Positions 1-6,992 of a DNA stretch of 11,473 nucleotides are shown here, piece by piece. Source of the DNA: an uncultured Clostridia bacterium (GTDB lineage Bacteria > Bacillota > Clostridia > Lachnospirales > CAG-274); the NCBI GenBank assembly GCA_947629215.1, contig CANRCU010000046.1, positions 1 to 11,473 on the forward strand, written 5' to 3'. How positions within the stretch are numbered: position 1 is the first letter of the stretch; every line of letters begins with the position of its first letter. The position numbers and the translations under genes were made by a program. The notes beneath the pieces are model-generated. The model did no database searches, was not told the origin of the DNA, and saw nothing but the letters and a program-made list of their open reading frames with translations.

Positions 1-221
1 ACTTAAACAACAACGGAAATTTCATCATCGTTGAGTATATCGTTAAAGTCATGTGTGATGATCTTCTGAACGGGATCGTCGGGAAAATCTCTCAGATCCA
101 GAACATACTTCACCTCTAAAGGCTCTCCCGCCTTTTCGTTGACCAGCGCATTGTTGGTCTTTATTACCTCAACAACGCCCGAACCGACTGTACCGTAGCC
201 CAATACGGCGATCTTTGCCAT
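1..221 (-). CDS. hom: Homoserine dehydrogenase, N-terminal part (runs off window start)
   Basis: Homoserine dehydrogenase reduces aspartate semialdehyde to homoserine with NAD(P)H, at the branch to threonine and methionine. Only the first ~73 residues are inside the window; the rest lies to the left. The N-terminus is a classical Rossmann dinucleotide-binding start, with the GxGxxG glycines at G8, G10 and G13 (sequence IAVLGYGTVGSGVVEVI), which is the form typical of bacterial homoserine dehydrogenases. The ATG at 219-221 is preceded on the minus strand by GGGAG at a suitable distance, which supports this start. The gene has its own promoter at 378-406 and a long hairpin-rich leader. The catalytic and any C-terminal ACT domain cannot be seen, so the exact subtype is open. 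Confidence 0.88.
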
Positions 222-370
222 ATAAAATCCACTCCCTTGTAAAATTCTTTCGGTGCAGTATCGCCATAGTGCGCACGCACGCAGCGATCGGCTTTAGTTT
301 ATCGTTATGCCGTTTATAGGGCATAACGTCAATTATCATAAGTTTAAGCCCTTTTCGGGCAAAATCATAC
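222..370 (-). promoter_or_regulatory. Structured 5' leader of homoserine dehydrogenase mRNA
   Basis: The promoter at 378-406 predicts about 150 nt of untranslated leader. It contains a 9-bp perfect hairpin (CGTTATGCC at 303-311 with GGCATAACG at 320-328), a small GCCC/GGGC hairpin (348-351 with 357-360), and a third GC-rich region with AUCGC/GCGAU arms. The last part before the start codon is unstructured and carries GGGAG. I see no T-box sequence, no poly-U terminator and no obvious leader peptide with runs of Thr or Met codons. It matches no riboswitch class I can recall. Regulation by structure is inferred only from the length and the hairpins. Confidence 0.4.
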
Positions 371-377
371 ATTGCAA

Positions 378-406
378 AATATATCATATTTCGACTTAAA
401 AATCAA
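378..406 (-). promoter_or_regulatory. Sigma-A promoter for homoserine dehydrogenase
   Basis: On the minus strand TTGATT (401-406) and TATATT (378-383) are separated by exactly 17 nt, with a TG one base upstream of the -10 hexamer (extended -10). Transcription would start near 370. Confidence 0.55.
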
Positions 407-428
407 GTATCAATTTACATAATAATAT

Positions 429-449
429 AAAAAAATGATGATTTTTTTT
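429..449 (-). terminator. Weak A/T-only hairpin after the lipoprotein gene
   Basis: An eight-pair A/T-only stem (429-436 with 441-448) around a 4-nt loop lies ~25 nt past the lipoprotein stop. In the minus direction it runs into a T-rich stretch. It lacks GC pairs, so intrinsic termination here would be weak. It is the only candidate between the lipoprotein gene and the hom promoter. Confidence 0.25.
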
Positions 450-472
450 GTAAATGATATTAGACAGCTTTA

Positions 473-1084
473 TTAACCGACTGCCTGAATGTTGTTCCAC
501 GTATAGGGTATCACATATCCGCCGGTAATATCGTCATAAATAAGAATATTGCTTTCTATCTTCCATTCACCGTTTTGTTCTACTAAATTGAAAACGGTAT
601 CTTTTTGTATACGCTCGGCATCGGGGTCATCCGCATTTTGCGCAAGTATCTTCGAAAGCAAAGCGTCCATATCGGTATTTTCAGCCTCGCTTTCCTCCAT
701 TTCGGTCAGCGTGTTCACATACTGTTCGGTCGCTTTGCTCACAACAGCCTGCGCATCAACATTTGACACATGAGTATTTACCACCGCTTCTTTGCCGTCG
801 ACAACAACACCCGTTATCTCATACTCCAACCCGTCGCTCAATCCGTTGAATAAAGCGACCTTGCTTGGTACGCTTTCGTCATACATACCCTGAAAATAAG
901 GGTGAGCATCATGCGTAAGAGCATACATATCCGTATATTTGTACTGTTTGAAATCCTGCAAAAAATTCTCTACAATCGCCTGAGCATTCTCTTCCGTAAG
1001 CTCCTTGCTGCCGCACGAAGTCAACAGCACAGTCAGCACAATACCAAGCGGTAAGAGAATTTTTTTCTTATTAAATAGTTTCAT
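473..1084 (-). CDS. Secreted lipoprotein of unknown function (~200 aa)
   Basis: A lipid-anchored extracytoplasmic protein of 203 aa. Residues 1-24 form a lipoprotein signal: KKK at 6-8, a hydrophobic stretch, then the lipobox LTSC with the acylated Cys at 24. The rest is soluble and acidic. It begins with a helical stretch (EENAQAIVENFLQDF) and ends with strands near WKIESNILIYDD. This layout resembles the NTF2-like/DUF4878-DUF5105 type of clostridial lipoproteins, but that is a fold-level impression, not a family match. The start at 1084 is preferred over the in-frame ATG at 1096 because GGAGG sits 5 nt before 1084 and lies inside the four-codon extension, while 1096 has no ribosome binding site. 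It follows the polysaccharide deacetylase by 26 bp and is almost certainly in its operon. I cannot assign a substrate or partner. Confidence 0.8.
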   Translation of the reverse strand: MKLFNKKKILLPLGIVLTVLLTSCGSKELTEENAQAIVENFLQDFKQYKYTDMYALTHDAHPYFQGMYDESVPSKVALFNGLSDGLEYEITGVVVDGKEAVVNTHVSNVDAQAVVSKATEQYVNTLTEMEESEAENTDMDALLSKILAQNADDPDAERIQKDTVFNLVEQNGEWKIESNILIYDDITGGYVIPYTWNNIQAVG

Positions 1085-1110
1085 ATCATCCTCCATTGAC
1101 CGAGTTCAAA

Positions 1111-2433
1111 TCAGCTGTCTATATGCCCCGAAACGTCCTGCGGGTCGCCGATGACCTCGGCAAGCTCGTTTATGGTGACAAGCTGGTATCCCATTTCATT
1201 GAGCTTTGGTATTATCCGCAAAGCCGCCTCCACCGTCGTTTCGTGTATATCGTGCATAAGTACGACATCACGGTCGGTCACTTCGCTCATAACATTGTTG
1301 TATACCGTATCGGCATCTTTATATTTCCAATCGAGCGTATCTATGTTCCAGTTATACCACTCCATTCCCGAAGCGGCGATTATATCATCGTCTATAGAAC
1401 CGTAAGGCGGTCTGCCCGTATCCGGTACAACACCTGCGGCATTGCTTATAAGGGTGTTTGTTTTGTTTATCTCCTCAAGTGCGCCTTCGGTGCCAAGCGT
1501 AGTCAGCTGAGGGTGACTGTATGAATGATTGGCTATCTGGCTGCCCTGTTCTGCTACCGCCGCGACAGTGTCGGGGTATTGTTCAACATTTGTACCGACC
1601 ATAAAGAAAGTCGCTCTTCCGCCAACCTCATCAAGAGCGTCAAGGATCCTTTCGGTATTGCCTTCACGCGGACCGTCGTCAAAAGTAAGTGCAACCATAG
1701 GTTTATTCGGATCTATATCTCTTTCATCGGATTCCTGCAATTTTGCGCTTATCCTGCCTGCGGCAAGCACTGCAAGCGGCGAATCCGAGGATATTTCAAC
1801 ATTCTTATCGCTGTTTTGCGAAACAAGCAGTCTGACAATGCCTGCGCTTTTTGAAAGCACCCTTAGCTCATCATTCGAGGCAAGGCTCCCGTAAAGCACT
1901 CCCGCAGCCATATTGATATAATTTTCAGGTAAAAGCCCCGTTTCACCGCTCAGACCTATCAGCGGAGATGAGGTCTTTTCTATATGTACAGCGCCCGTTT
2001 CTTTATTCCTTGTGTAGCTGAAACCGACGATACTGCCCAAATCTTTAAGTTTTATCAGCCTTTGTTTTTCAATGGTAACGCCTGTAACGCTGCCCTTTGC
2101 ATCTATACCCGCAATACCGAACTCAACGGGTTCGACCGTCACATCGTCATAAGACGAGCGTGACCTCAATCTTTCCACTCCGTCGGAAAGGTCTTTGTTA
2201 AGTGTCACAACAAGTACGCCGTCAACCGTTTTTACATCAAAATTCATTGATGTGCCTGCATAGACCTTCGCAAGCTCCTGCGGACGGACATAAACTTCGT
2301 CCTCTATCACATATGCGGTTATCTTGCCGCCCCCGGTCATAAGATTATATTTTTGCGCGGACGCTGCCGCCGCTGTCAGCGGCATAAGCAGACATATTGC
2401 CAAAACAAGCAGAAAAACTGCTGTTTTTTTCAT
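1111..2433 (-). CDS. Secreted polysaccharide deacetylase (NodB/CE4) with N-terminal stalk domain
   Basis: A carbohydrate esterase family 4 enzyme of 440 aa, expected to remove N-acetyl groups from a cell-wall polysaccharide or peptidoglycan outside the membrane using a metal ion. Residues 1-26 are a Sec signal peptide (MKKTAV, hydrophobic core, AAAASA). Residues ~28-155 look like the copper-amine-oxidase-N-type 'stalk' domain common in clostridial secreted enzymes (VYVRPQELAKV; IKLKDLGSIVGFSY). The NodB domain occupies ~245-425 and has all five motifs: TFDDGP 250-255, NHSYSHP 302-308 with H303 and H307, RPPYG 341-345, NIDTLDW 363-369 and LMHD 392-395. The metal triad and catalytic residues are therefore present. 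The start at 2433 is chosen because AGGAG precedes it by ~8-9 nt; the upstream in-frame ATG at 2466 lacks one. It has its own promoter at 2495-2524 and heads a two-gene operon with the lipoprotein. Substrate (peptidoglycan GlcNAc, MurNAc-lactam precursor or another glycan) cannot be told. Confidence 0.92.
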   Translation of the reverse strand: MKKTAVFLLVLAICLLMPLTAAAASAQKYNLMTGGGKITAYVIEDEVYVRPQELAKVYAGTSMNFDVKTVDGVLVVTLNKDLSDGVERLRSRSSYDDVTVEPVEFGIAGIDAKGSVTGVTIEKQRLIKLKDLGSIVGFSYTRNKETGAVHIEKTSSPLIGLSGETGLLPENYINMAAGVLYGSLASNDELRVLSKSAGIVRLLVSQNSDKNVEISSDSPLAVLAAGRISAKLQESDERDIDPNKPMVALTFDDGPREGNTERILDALDEVGGRATFFMVGTNVEQYPDTVAAVAEQGSQIANHSYSHPQLTTLGTEGALEEINKTNTLISNAAGVVPDTGRPPYGSIDDDIIAASGMEWYNWNIDTLDWKYKDADTVYNNVMSEVTDRDVVLMHDIHETTVEAALRIIPKLNEMGYQLVTINELAEVIGDPQDVSGHIDS

Positions 2434-2494
2434 AAATATCTCTCCTTTTGGTCTTTCCTTAAACATATCGACAATTATAGATCGACTTCATATT

Positions 2495-2524
2495 ATTATA
2501 TCATATTTCCGCATAAAAAGTCAA
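2495..2524 (-). promoter_or_regulatory. Sigma-A promoter for deacetylase-lipoprotein operon
   Basis: TTGACT (2519-2524) and a perfect TATAAT (2495-2500) with an 18-nt spacer and an extended TG. It sits between the AIR-synthase-like gene and the deacetylase, so the last two genes can be transcribed separately. Confidence 0.6.
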
Positions 2525-2544
2525 TTGCCAAAGATACAGCGTTT

Positions 2545-3546
2545 TTACGTTCCCGCATCGTCTTTTTTTATAAGATAAAGGCTGTCGCTTTGGGGTTCTT
2601 CAAGCACATGTGTATCCCCGTTTTGGTCGATGATGAACTTTTCACCGTTTGTTATCTCACCGATGACCGTTGCCGGTATACCCTCTCTTTCAAGCTCTTC
2701 GATCATTTTTTCCGGTTCGGGGTGAGTTATGAGCATACAGCCGCTTGAAATAAGCCTGTAAGGGTCAATTTTAAATATTTCGGCAATACGTTTTGTTTCC
2801 TCGCTTAAAGGTATTTTGTCAAGATATACATTTATCCCTTTCCCGCTGCACTCCGCCGCCTCGTAACAAGCGCCGAGTACACCGCCCTCCGTTATATCAT
2901 GCATAGCGGTGGCGCCGTATTCCGCACCTACTCTTCCCTCTTTCAGAACAGATATTTTTTCAAGCCGAGAGGCTGCCCTGTCAATGACCTCTTCGGGCAA
3001 ATATCCAAGCAGATACTCACGGTTGTCCTTTGCAAGTATGCCCGTTCCTTCAAGCCCCGCGCTTTTTGTGATAATGACTTTATCACCGACATTCGCTCCG
3101 CCCGTGGATATAATTTTTTGGCATTTGCCTACAACGGTACAGCTGAGTATCGGTTTGTTGACAGCCTCGGTTATTTCGGTATGACCGCCAAGCACTGCCA
3201 TACCAAGCTCGTTTGCACTGACACAGACTTCTTTCATTATTTTTTCTATCTCGGATATTTCGGTACCTACGGGCAGTAGCGCCGTTATCATAATGCCTAT
3301 GGGTTCGCCCCCTGCCGATACAATATCATTTGCATTGATATTTACGGCAAGTTTGCCGATATTGTTAACAGCGCCCGTTATAGGGTCGGTAGAAAGCAAA
3401 AGTGTTCCCCCGTCCATGGTTATGGCAGCACAGTCCTCGCCCACCGACGGCGCGGATAAAACTTCGCTGCGTTTAATGCCGTATTGTTTCAGAGGTTCGA
3501 GTATAATTTTTTCCAATATGGTATTCGGTATTTTACCTGCATTCAT
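2545..3546 (-). CDS. AIR synthase-related / HypE-like ATP-binding protein
   Basis: A 333-aa cytoplasmic protein of the PurM/ThiL/SelD/HypE superfamily, whose members bind ATP between dimer subunits and phosphorylate or activate a substrate. Visible landmarks are VGEDCAAI (35-42), STDPITGA (52-59), NANDIVSAGG (71-80), GGHTEIT (120-126) and MHDITEGGVLGA (215-226), all superfamily hallmarks. The closest relatives I recognise are the stand-alone proteins called 'AIR synthase' or 'HypE-like' in Clostridia. True HypE ends in a Cys-terminated PRIC-like tail that receives the carbamoyl group; this protein ends DDAGT, so it should not do the hydrogenase cyanide-ligand chemistry. The substrate is unknown. 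The ATG at 3546 is preceded by GGAG about 10 nt upstream and by a good promoter at 3585-3613. No hydrogenase, selenium or thiamine genes are nearby. Confidence 0.85.
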   Translation of the reverse strand: MNAGKIPNTILEKIILEPLKQYGIKRSEVLSAPSVGEDCAAITMDGGTLLLSTDPITGAVNNIGKLAVNINANDIVSAGGEPIGIMITALLPVGTEISEIEKIMKEVCVSANELGMAVLGGHTEITEAVNKPILSCTVVGKCQKIISTGGANVGDKVIITKSAGLEGTGILAKDNREYLLGYLPEEVIDRAASRLEKISVLKEGRVGAEYGATAMHDITEGGVLGACYEAAECSGKGINVYLDKIPLSEETKRIAEIFKIDPYRLISSGCMLITHPEPEKMIEELEREGIPATVIGEITNGEKFIIDQNGDTHVLEEPQSDSLYLIKKDDAGT

Positions 3547-3584
3547 TTTTTATTATCTCCAATATTCATTATAATATATAAATC

Positions 3585-3613
3585 AGTATATAATAAACCG
3601 TGACCTATTTCAA
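3585..3613 (-). promoter_or_regulatory. Promoter for AIR synthase-like gene
   Basis: TTGAAA (3608-3613) and TATACT (3585-3590) with a 17-nt spacer on the minus strand; the predicted transcript starts ~32 nt before the ATG. It is divergent from the promoter at 3661. Confidence 0.55.
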
Positions 3614-3660
3614 CACAATTTTTTGTAATATATTTGAAATAATTAAATGCCTGAAATATA

Positions 3661-3689
3661 TTGATTTTATTTGAAAAATTTGGTATCAT
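3661..3689 (+). promoter_or_regulatory. Promoter for L,D-transpeptidase gene
   Basis: TTGATT (3661-3666) and TATCAT (3684-3689) with a 17-nt spacer and TG one base before the -10. The transcript would start near 3696. AGAGG at 3711-3715 is the ribosome binding site for the ATG at 3726. Confidence 0.5.
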
Positions 3690-3725
3690 ATACATTAATC
3701 ATGCGATAAAAGAGGTATAAATGAT

Positions 3726-5566
3726 ATGAACGAAAACGAAAACAGCACTCTGAACAACGAAGTTTCGTCATCTTCGGGAAAATCGGAAAAAAACAGCGCC
3801 CTGATAACGGCGGCAATGGTGATATTTGCCCTCGTACTCGGTTATGCGCTGACCGGCGTGCTTTTTTTCATCCGGGGACGATAATAAACGGTATAAACTG
3901 TTCCGGCAGAAATGCCGAATCTGTCAAAACAAAGCTGAATAATGCCGCTGTTGAATATACGCTGACCATAACCGACGAAAACGGCAAAAATGCTACCATC
4001 AGCGCAGAGAATATCGGCTTGAAATACAATGTATCCACCGAAATAAACGATTTGCTTACAGCGCAAAAACCCATGCTGTGGGGCGTCGGTCTTTTCAAAA
4101 AAACAAATATCATGCCCGAAAACGCCGTTGTCTGTGATGACAGCATGGTCAAGGACGCTGTTGACAATCTTGATATTCTTGCAAATCGACCCGATACACC
4201 GCCCCGCAATGCCTCGATCGTATACAACGGCAGCGAATATATCATAGTCGACGGTGTACACGGCGACAAGATAGTGACCGAAAAACTTTATGCCGCTGTT
4301 ACAGAGGCAGCGTCAAAACTTGACGGCAATATAGACCTGCTTGAAAGCGAATGTTACGAAATGCCCGAATATACGGCAGGATCTCAAAAAGTAATAGATG
4401 CCTGCAACCAAGCAAACGCATATATAAAGCCGAAAATAACCATTAACATGGGACCCGGCGCAGAACATTTTATCATTGACAAAGAGCTTATAAACACATG
4501 GCTTTTTGTAACGGATAATTACGACGTCTTTTTTGACAGAAACAAAGTGAAAGCATGGGTGGCGGAGTTTGCAAAGACTTTCAACACCTACGGTCAGACA
4601 AGAGAGTTCCTGACTGCCTTCGGTTCACGCACCACGGTCAAAGGCGGTGACTTCGGCTGGCTTATCGATCAGGAAACCGAAGTACAGTCTTTGGTCAACG
4701 TTATAAAAGCGGGCAAAGATACCGTGAGATACCCTGTATATTCCGTTATGGGCGTGGGTCACGGCAATGACGACATCGGCAGCAGCTATGTCGAAGTCGA
4801 TCTTACAAACCAGCATGTATACCTTTGGATAAACGGAAAGCGTATACTCGATGCTCCCTGTGTAACGGGGCTTCCGCCGCATAGGATAACACCGCCCGGT
4901 ACTTTCAGATTAAAGAAAAAAATGAGTCCCGCTATATTGGTAGGCGAAAATTACAGAACGCCCGTAAGCTATTGGATGCCGTTTAACGGCGGTATCGGTC
5001 TGCACGATGCAACATGGCAAAGTTCGTTCGGCGGTTCGCGTTACCTTACGCACGGTTCGCACGGCTGTGTCAATCTTTCGCTGAATACGGCAAAACAGAT
5101 ATACGGATATGTTTACCCGGGTATGCCCGTTGTGTGCTATTATACAAACGAACGCGGTGTCGGCAAAATGACTGTTCTGCCCGATTTTACAACGACGACA
5201 ACGACCACGACGACAGAAAGCACGACCGAAACAACAACAATTGCAACAACTCAGACAACAACTAAGACTCAGCCCACAACACAGAACACAACAAAAACTC
5301 AGCCTGTTACAAAAGCTCAGCCTGCAACTCAAGTGGCTACAAAGGCTCAGCCTGCAACTCAAGCTACCACAAAAGCTCAACCCGCAACTCAGGCTCAGCC
5401 CGTAACACAAACCACAACAAAAGAGCCGGAACCGATACAGACGACCGCAGCGCCGCCTGCGGAACCCGCAACCGAGCCTACTACAAAAAAATTACCCGAA
5501 GAACAGGCTCCTATCACGGAACCCGTAGTCGACGATGTTATACATGAACCGCTTGTAAGCGAATAA
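3726..5566 (+). CDS. Membrane-anchored L,D-transpeptidase (YkuD), frameshifted at a T7 run
   Basis: A peptidoglycan cross-linking enzyme (3-3 L,D-transpeptidase) whose reading frame is interrupted. From the ATG at 3726 (AGAGG 10 nt upstream) the first frame gives a cytoplasmic Asn/Glu/Ser-rich N-terminus and a membrane segment (~25-48), then stops at 3882-3884. The -1 frame, entered at the T run 3862-3868, continues without a stop to 5566. It starts with HPGTIINGINCSG, typical of the PG_binding_4 domain that precedes YkuD in clostridial proteins. Joined by -1 at this point the protein would be 613 aa: TM anchor, PG_binding_4 region (~49-300), YkuD domain (~320-465) with the catalytic motif HGSHGCVNLS (Cys448), then a ~130-residue Thr/Gln/Pro-rich tail. 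The conserved second frame begins ~150 nt before the TTG at 4019, so a start at 4019 would cut off a real domain. The cause may be a lost T (real or sequencing error) or slippage. The bidirectional terminator at 5571 ends the unit. Confidence 0.85.
3862..3884 (+). other. Frame junction: T7 run followed by tandem stops
   Basis: Seven T at 3862-3868, then C. In the start frame the codons read CTT TTT TTC and end at TAA TAA (3882-3887). The heptamer T TTT TTC (3863-3869) fits the X XXY YYZ pattern for -1 slippage, and -1 is the shift needed to enter the conserved domain. A single extra T would have the same effect. The downstream CCGG...CCGG pairing (3872-3875 with 3903-3906) begins only 2 nt past the heptamer, and there is no upstream SD-like stimulator, so programmed frameshifting is not well supported. 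Confidence 0.7.
5309..5398 (+). repeat. Three 30-bp tandem repeats encoding TKAQPATQxx
   Basis: Units at 5309-5338, 5339-5368 and 5369-5398 each encode a decapeptide TKAQPATQ plus two variable residues. Partial copies flank them (TKTQPVT before, QPVTQTT after). They lie in the Thr-rich C-terminal tail of the L,D-transpeptidase, following a stretch of consecutive Thr codons near 5190-5210. Such tails are likely flexible, wall-spanning linkers and may be glycosylated. The copy number may vary between strains. Confidence 0.8.
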
Positions 5567-5570
5567 AATA

Positions 5571-5611
5571 AAGGCTGCCGCAAACAGTATTCATATTTGC
5601 GGCAGCCTTTT
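5571..5611. terminator. Bidirectional rho-independent terminator
   Basis: A perfect 14-bp stem (5571-5584 with 5596-5609), GC-rich in the middle, with an 11-nt loop. Reading rightward it is followed by TTTTG after the L,D-transpeptidase; reading leftward the minus strand gives CCTTTATTTTATT right after the PRPP synthetase stop at 5616. It serves both convergent genes. It shares an exact 14-nt stretch with the terminator at 8794. Confidence 0.9.
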
Positions 5612-5615
5612 GTTA

Positions 5616-6746
5616 TCATATCTTATTGTTTTTTTCAAGGAAATTCTTGATCCTTTTGACCGGATCGAGCAATTCGGAAATGGTCTTGTTTTTATAAAGC
5701 GTATCTATGAAAAGCGCAATATATTTTGACATATCTGCCACAACATACCATTCTTTATTTTTAAGTTCGGGATTATTGTATACCAAATTGGTTGAGAAAA
5801 TTTTCTCAAAATATCCTTTTTGGTGTGCCTCATCGAATTTGTCAAGACCGTTTACAAACAGCGCAAAAGTTACAAAAACAAAAATACGTCTTGCGCCCCT
5901 GTCTTTCAGCTTTTTGGCAACGTCGATAACGCTCTCGCCCGAAGCTATCATATCGTCTACTATTATGCAGTCCATTCCGTCCACATTATCGCCCAAAAAA
6001 TCATGGCTGACAATAGGATTATGGCCGTTTATCACCTGCGAATAGTCACGGCGTTTATAGAACATACCCATTTCCAGACCAAGCACCGAAGCATAATATA
6101 TACTTCTGCTCATGCCGCCCTCGTCGGGTGAGATAAACATAAGTTTTTCTTTATCAAATTCTATATCGGGTACATTGCGTACAAGCGCCTTTATAAACTG
6201 ATAATACGGCTGCGCATTTTCAAAGCCCGAAAGCGGTATTGCATTTTGCACACGCGGGTCATGCGCATCAAAAGTTATGATATTGTCAACACCCATTGTT
6301 GTCAATTCCTGCAAAGCAAAGGCGCAGTCAAGCGATTCTCTCGCGTTGCGCTTATGCTGGCGACCCTCGTAAAGCATGGGCATAATTACCGTTATACGCC
6401 TTGCCTTGCCGCCTATGGCCGCAACAACACGTTTAAGATCGGCAAAATGGTCGTCGGGACTCATCGGAACGTCCATACCGTACATTTTATAGGTCTTGCC
6501 ATAGTTGAACACATCCACTATGATATAGATATCAAAGCCGCGGACAGACTCATAAATGACAGATTTTGCTTCGCCCGAGCTGAAACGCGGACAAGCGTAA
6601 TCTATTTTGAATGTGTCGATCTCCTCGCCGAAATCGTCTACAAACCATTGTTTCAGATATTCGTCAATACGCTGTGTCTTGTCCTCGCAGCCGCGCATAC
6701 CGATCAAACCAAGTTTTCCGATAGGGTGTTTACGAATATTTTCCAT
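5616..6746 (-). CDS. prs: Ribose-phosphate pyrophosphokinase (long, divergent clostridial form)
   Basis: Makes PRPP from ribose 5-phosphate and ATP, feeding purine, pyrimidine, His, Trp and NAD synthesis in the cytoplasm. At 376 aa it is longer than the usual ~315 aa, with an extra N-terminal portion and insertions. Signature elements are present in divergent form: YEGRQHKR at 126-133 in place of the common Y.RQDRK, DAHD at 160-163 in place of DLH, the flexible-loop KRR at 231-233, and the PRPP-binding loop IIVDDMIASGES at 261-272. I call it a PRPP synthetase because all nucleotide and ribose-phosphate binding elements are there, but regulation by ADP or Pi may differ from the classical enzyme. 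The start at 6746 is chosen because AAGGAG lies 7 nt upstream; the in-frame codon at 6788 lacks a ribosome binding site and overlaps the promoter region. The gene is single, divergent from aspS, and ends at the shared terminator. Confidence 0.88.
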   Translation of the reverse strand: MENIRKHPIGKLGLIGMRGCEDKTQRIDEYLKQWFVDDFGEEIDTFKIDYACPRFSSGEAKSVIYESVRGFDIYIIVDVFNYGKTYKMYGMDVPMSPDDHFADLKRVVAAIGGKARRITVIMPMLYEGRQHKRNARESLDCAFALQELTTMGVDNIITFDAHDPRVQNAIPLSGFENAQPYYQFIKALVRNVPDIEFDKEKLMFISPDEGGMSRSIYYASVLGLEMGMFYKRRDYSQVINGHNPIVSHDFLGDNVDGMDCIIVDDMIASGESVIDVAKKLKDRGARRIFVFVTFALFVNGLDKFDEAHQKGYFEKIFSTNLVYNNPELKNKEWYVVADMSKYIALFIDTLYKNKTISELLDPVKRIKNFLEKNNKI

Positions 6747-6801
6747 TGTTGTTCTCCTTATCAATAGTCTTTTATAAAATAAAAACAATCTCTCTATTTA
6801 C

Positions 6802-6829
6802 AGTATAACACCAAAAATATTTTTTTCAA
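6802..6829 (-). promoter_or_regulatory. Promoter for PRPP synthetase gene
   Basis: TTGAAA (6824-6829) and TATACT (6802-6807) with a 16-nt spacer on the minus strand. An alternative further upstream (a perfect TTGACA with TATAAA) has a 19-nt spacer and is less likely. Confidence 0.5.
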
Positions 6830-6921
6830 TTTGGAATATTACATAAAATTTATAGGCAAAATTATAATTTTATTGTCAAAAAATGTAATCCGGACGATTT
6901 TTTCGCTGTCCGTAAAATAAG

Positions 6922-6950
6922 TTGATTTTTTTGTAACATTATGCTATAAT
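6922..6950 (+). promoter_or_regulatory. Sigma-A promoter for aspS
   Basis: TTGATT (6922-6927), a 17-nt spacer, and a perfect TATAAT (6945-6950) with TG one base upstream. The predicted leader is only ~35 nt, so no T-box element fits between this promoter and the start codon, although T-boxes are common ahead of tRNA synthetase genes in this phylum. Confidence 0.7.
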
Positions 6951-6992
6951 TACAGCATATAAATTTTAAATTTTTCCGAAAGGAGTTATACA

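Noticed and set aside
1096..1524. Long plus-strand ORF opposite the deacetylase (also 1525-1894, 2899-3279, 6246-6767)
   Set aside because: These are antisense shadows of strong minus-strand genes. They have no ribosome binding site and no recognisable family.
3870..3906. Programmed -1 frameshift with a stimulatory stem
   Set aside because: The slippery heptamer is present, but the only stem starts 2 nt downstream (normally ~5-9), has four GC pairs plus two wobbles, and there is no upstream SD-like stimulator. I keep slippage as a possibility but not as a supported call.
5309..5398. Tandem 30-bp repeats as a CRISPR array
   Set aside because: The repeats are directly adjacent with no spacers and encode in-frame decapeptides.
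4910..5410. Minus-strand Cys/Leu/Ser repeat ORF
   Set aside because: Its repetitive composition is just the complement of the Thr/Gln/Pro repeat tail of the L,D-transpeptidase.
4019..5566. L,D-transpeptidase starting at the TTG at 4019
   Set aside because: The same frame encodes a well-formed PG_binding_4 start (HPGTIINGINCSG) from 3869 on, and there is no good ribosome binding site before 4019. This start would remove the anchor and part of the domain.
6951..6992. T-box leader ahead of aspS
   Set aside because: The promoter leaves only ~35 nt of leader and there is no T-box sequence or terminator.
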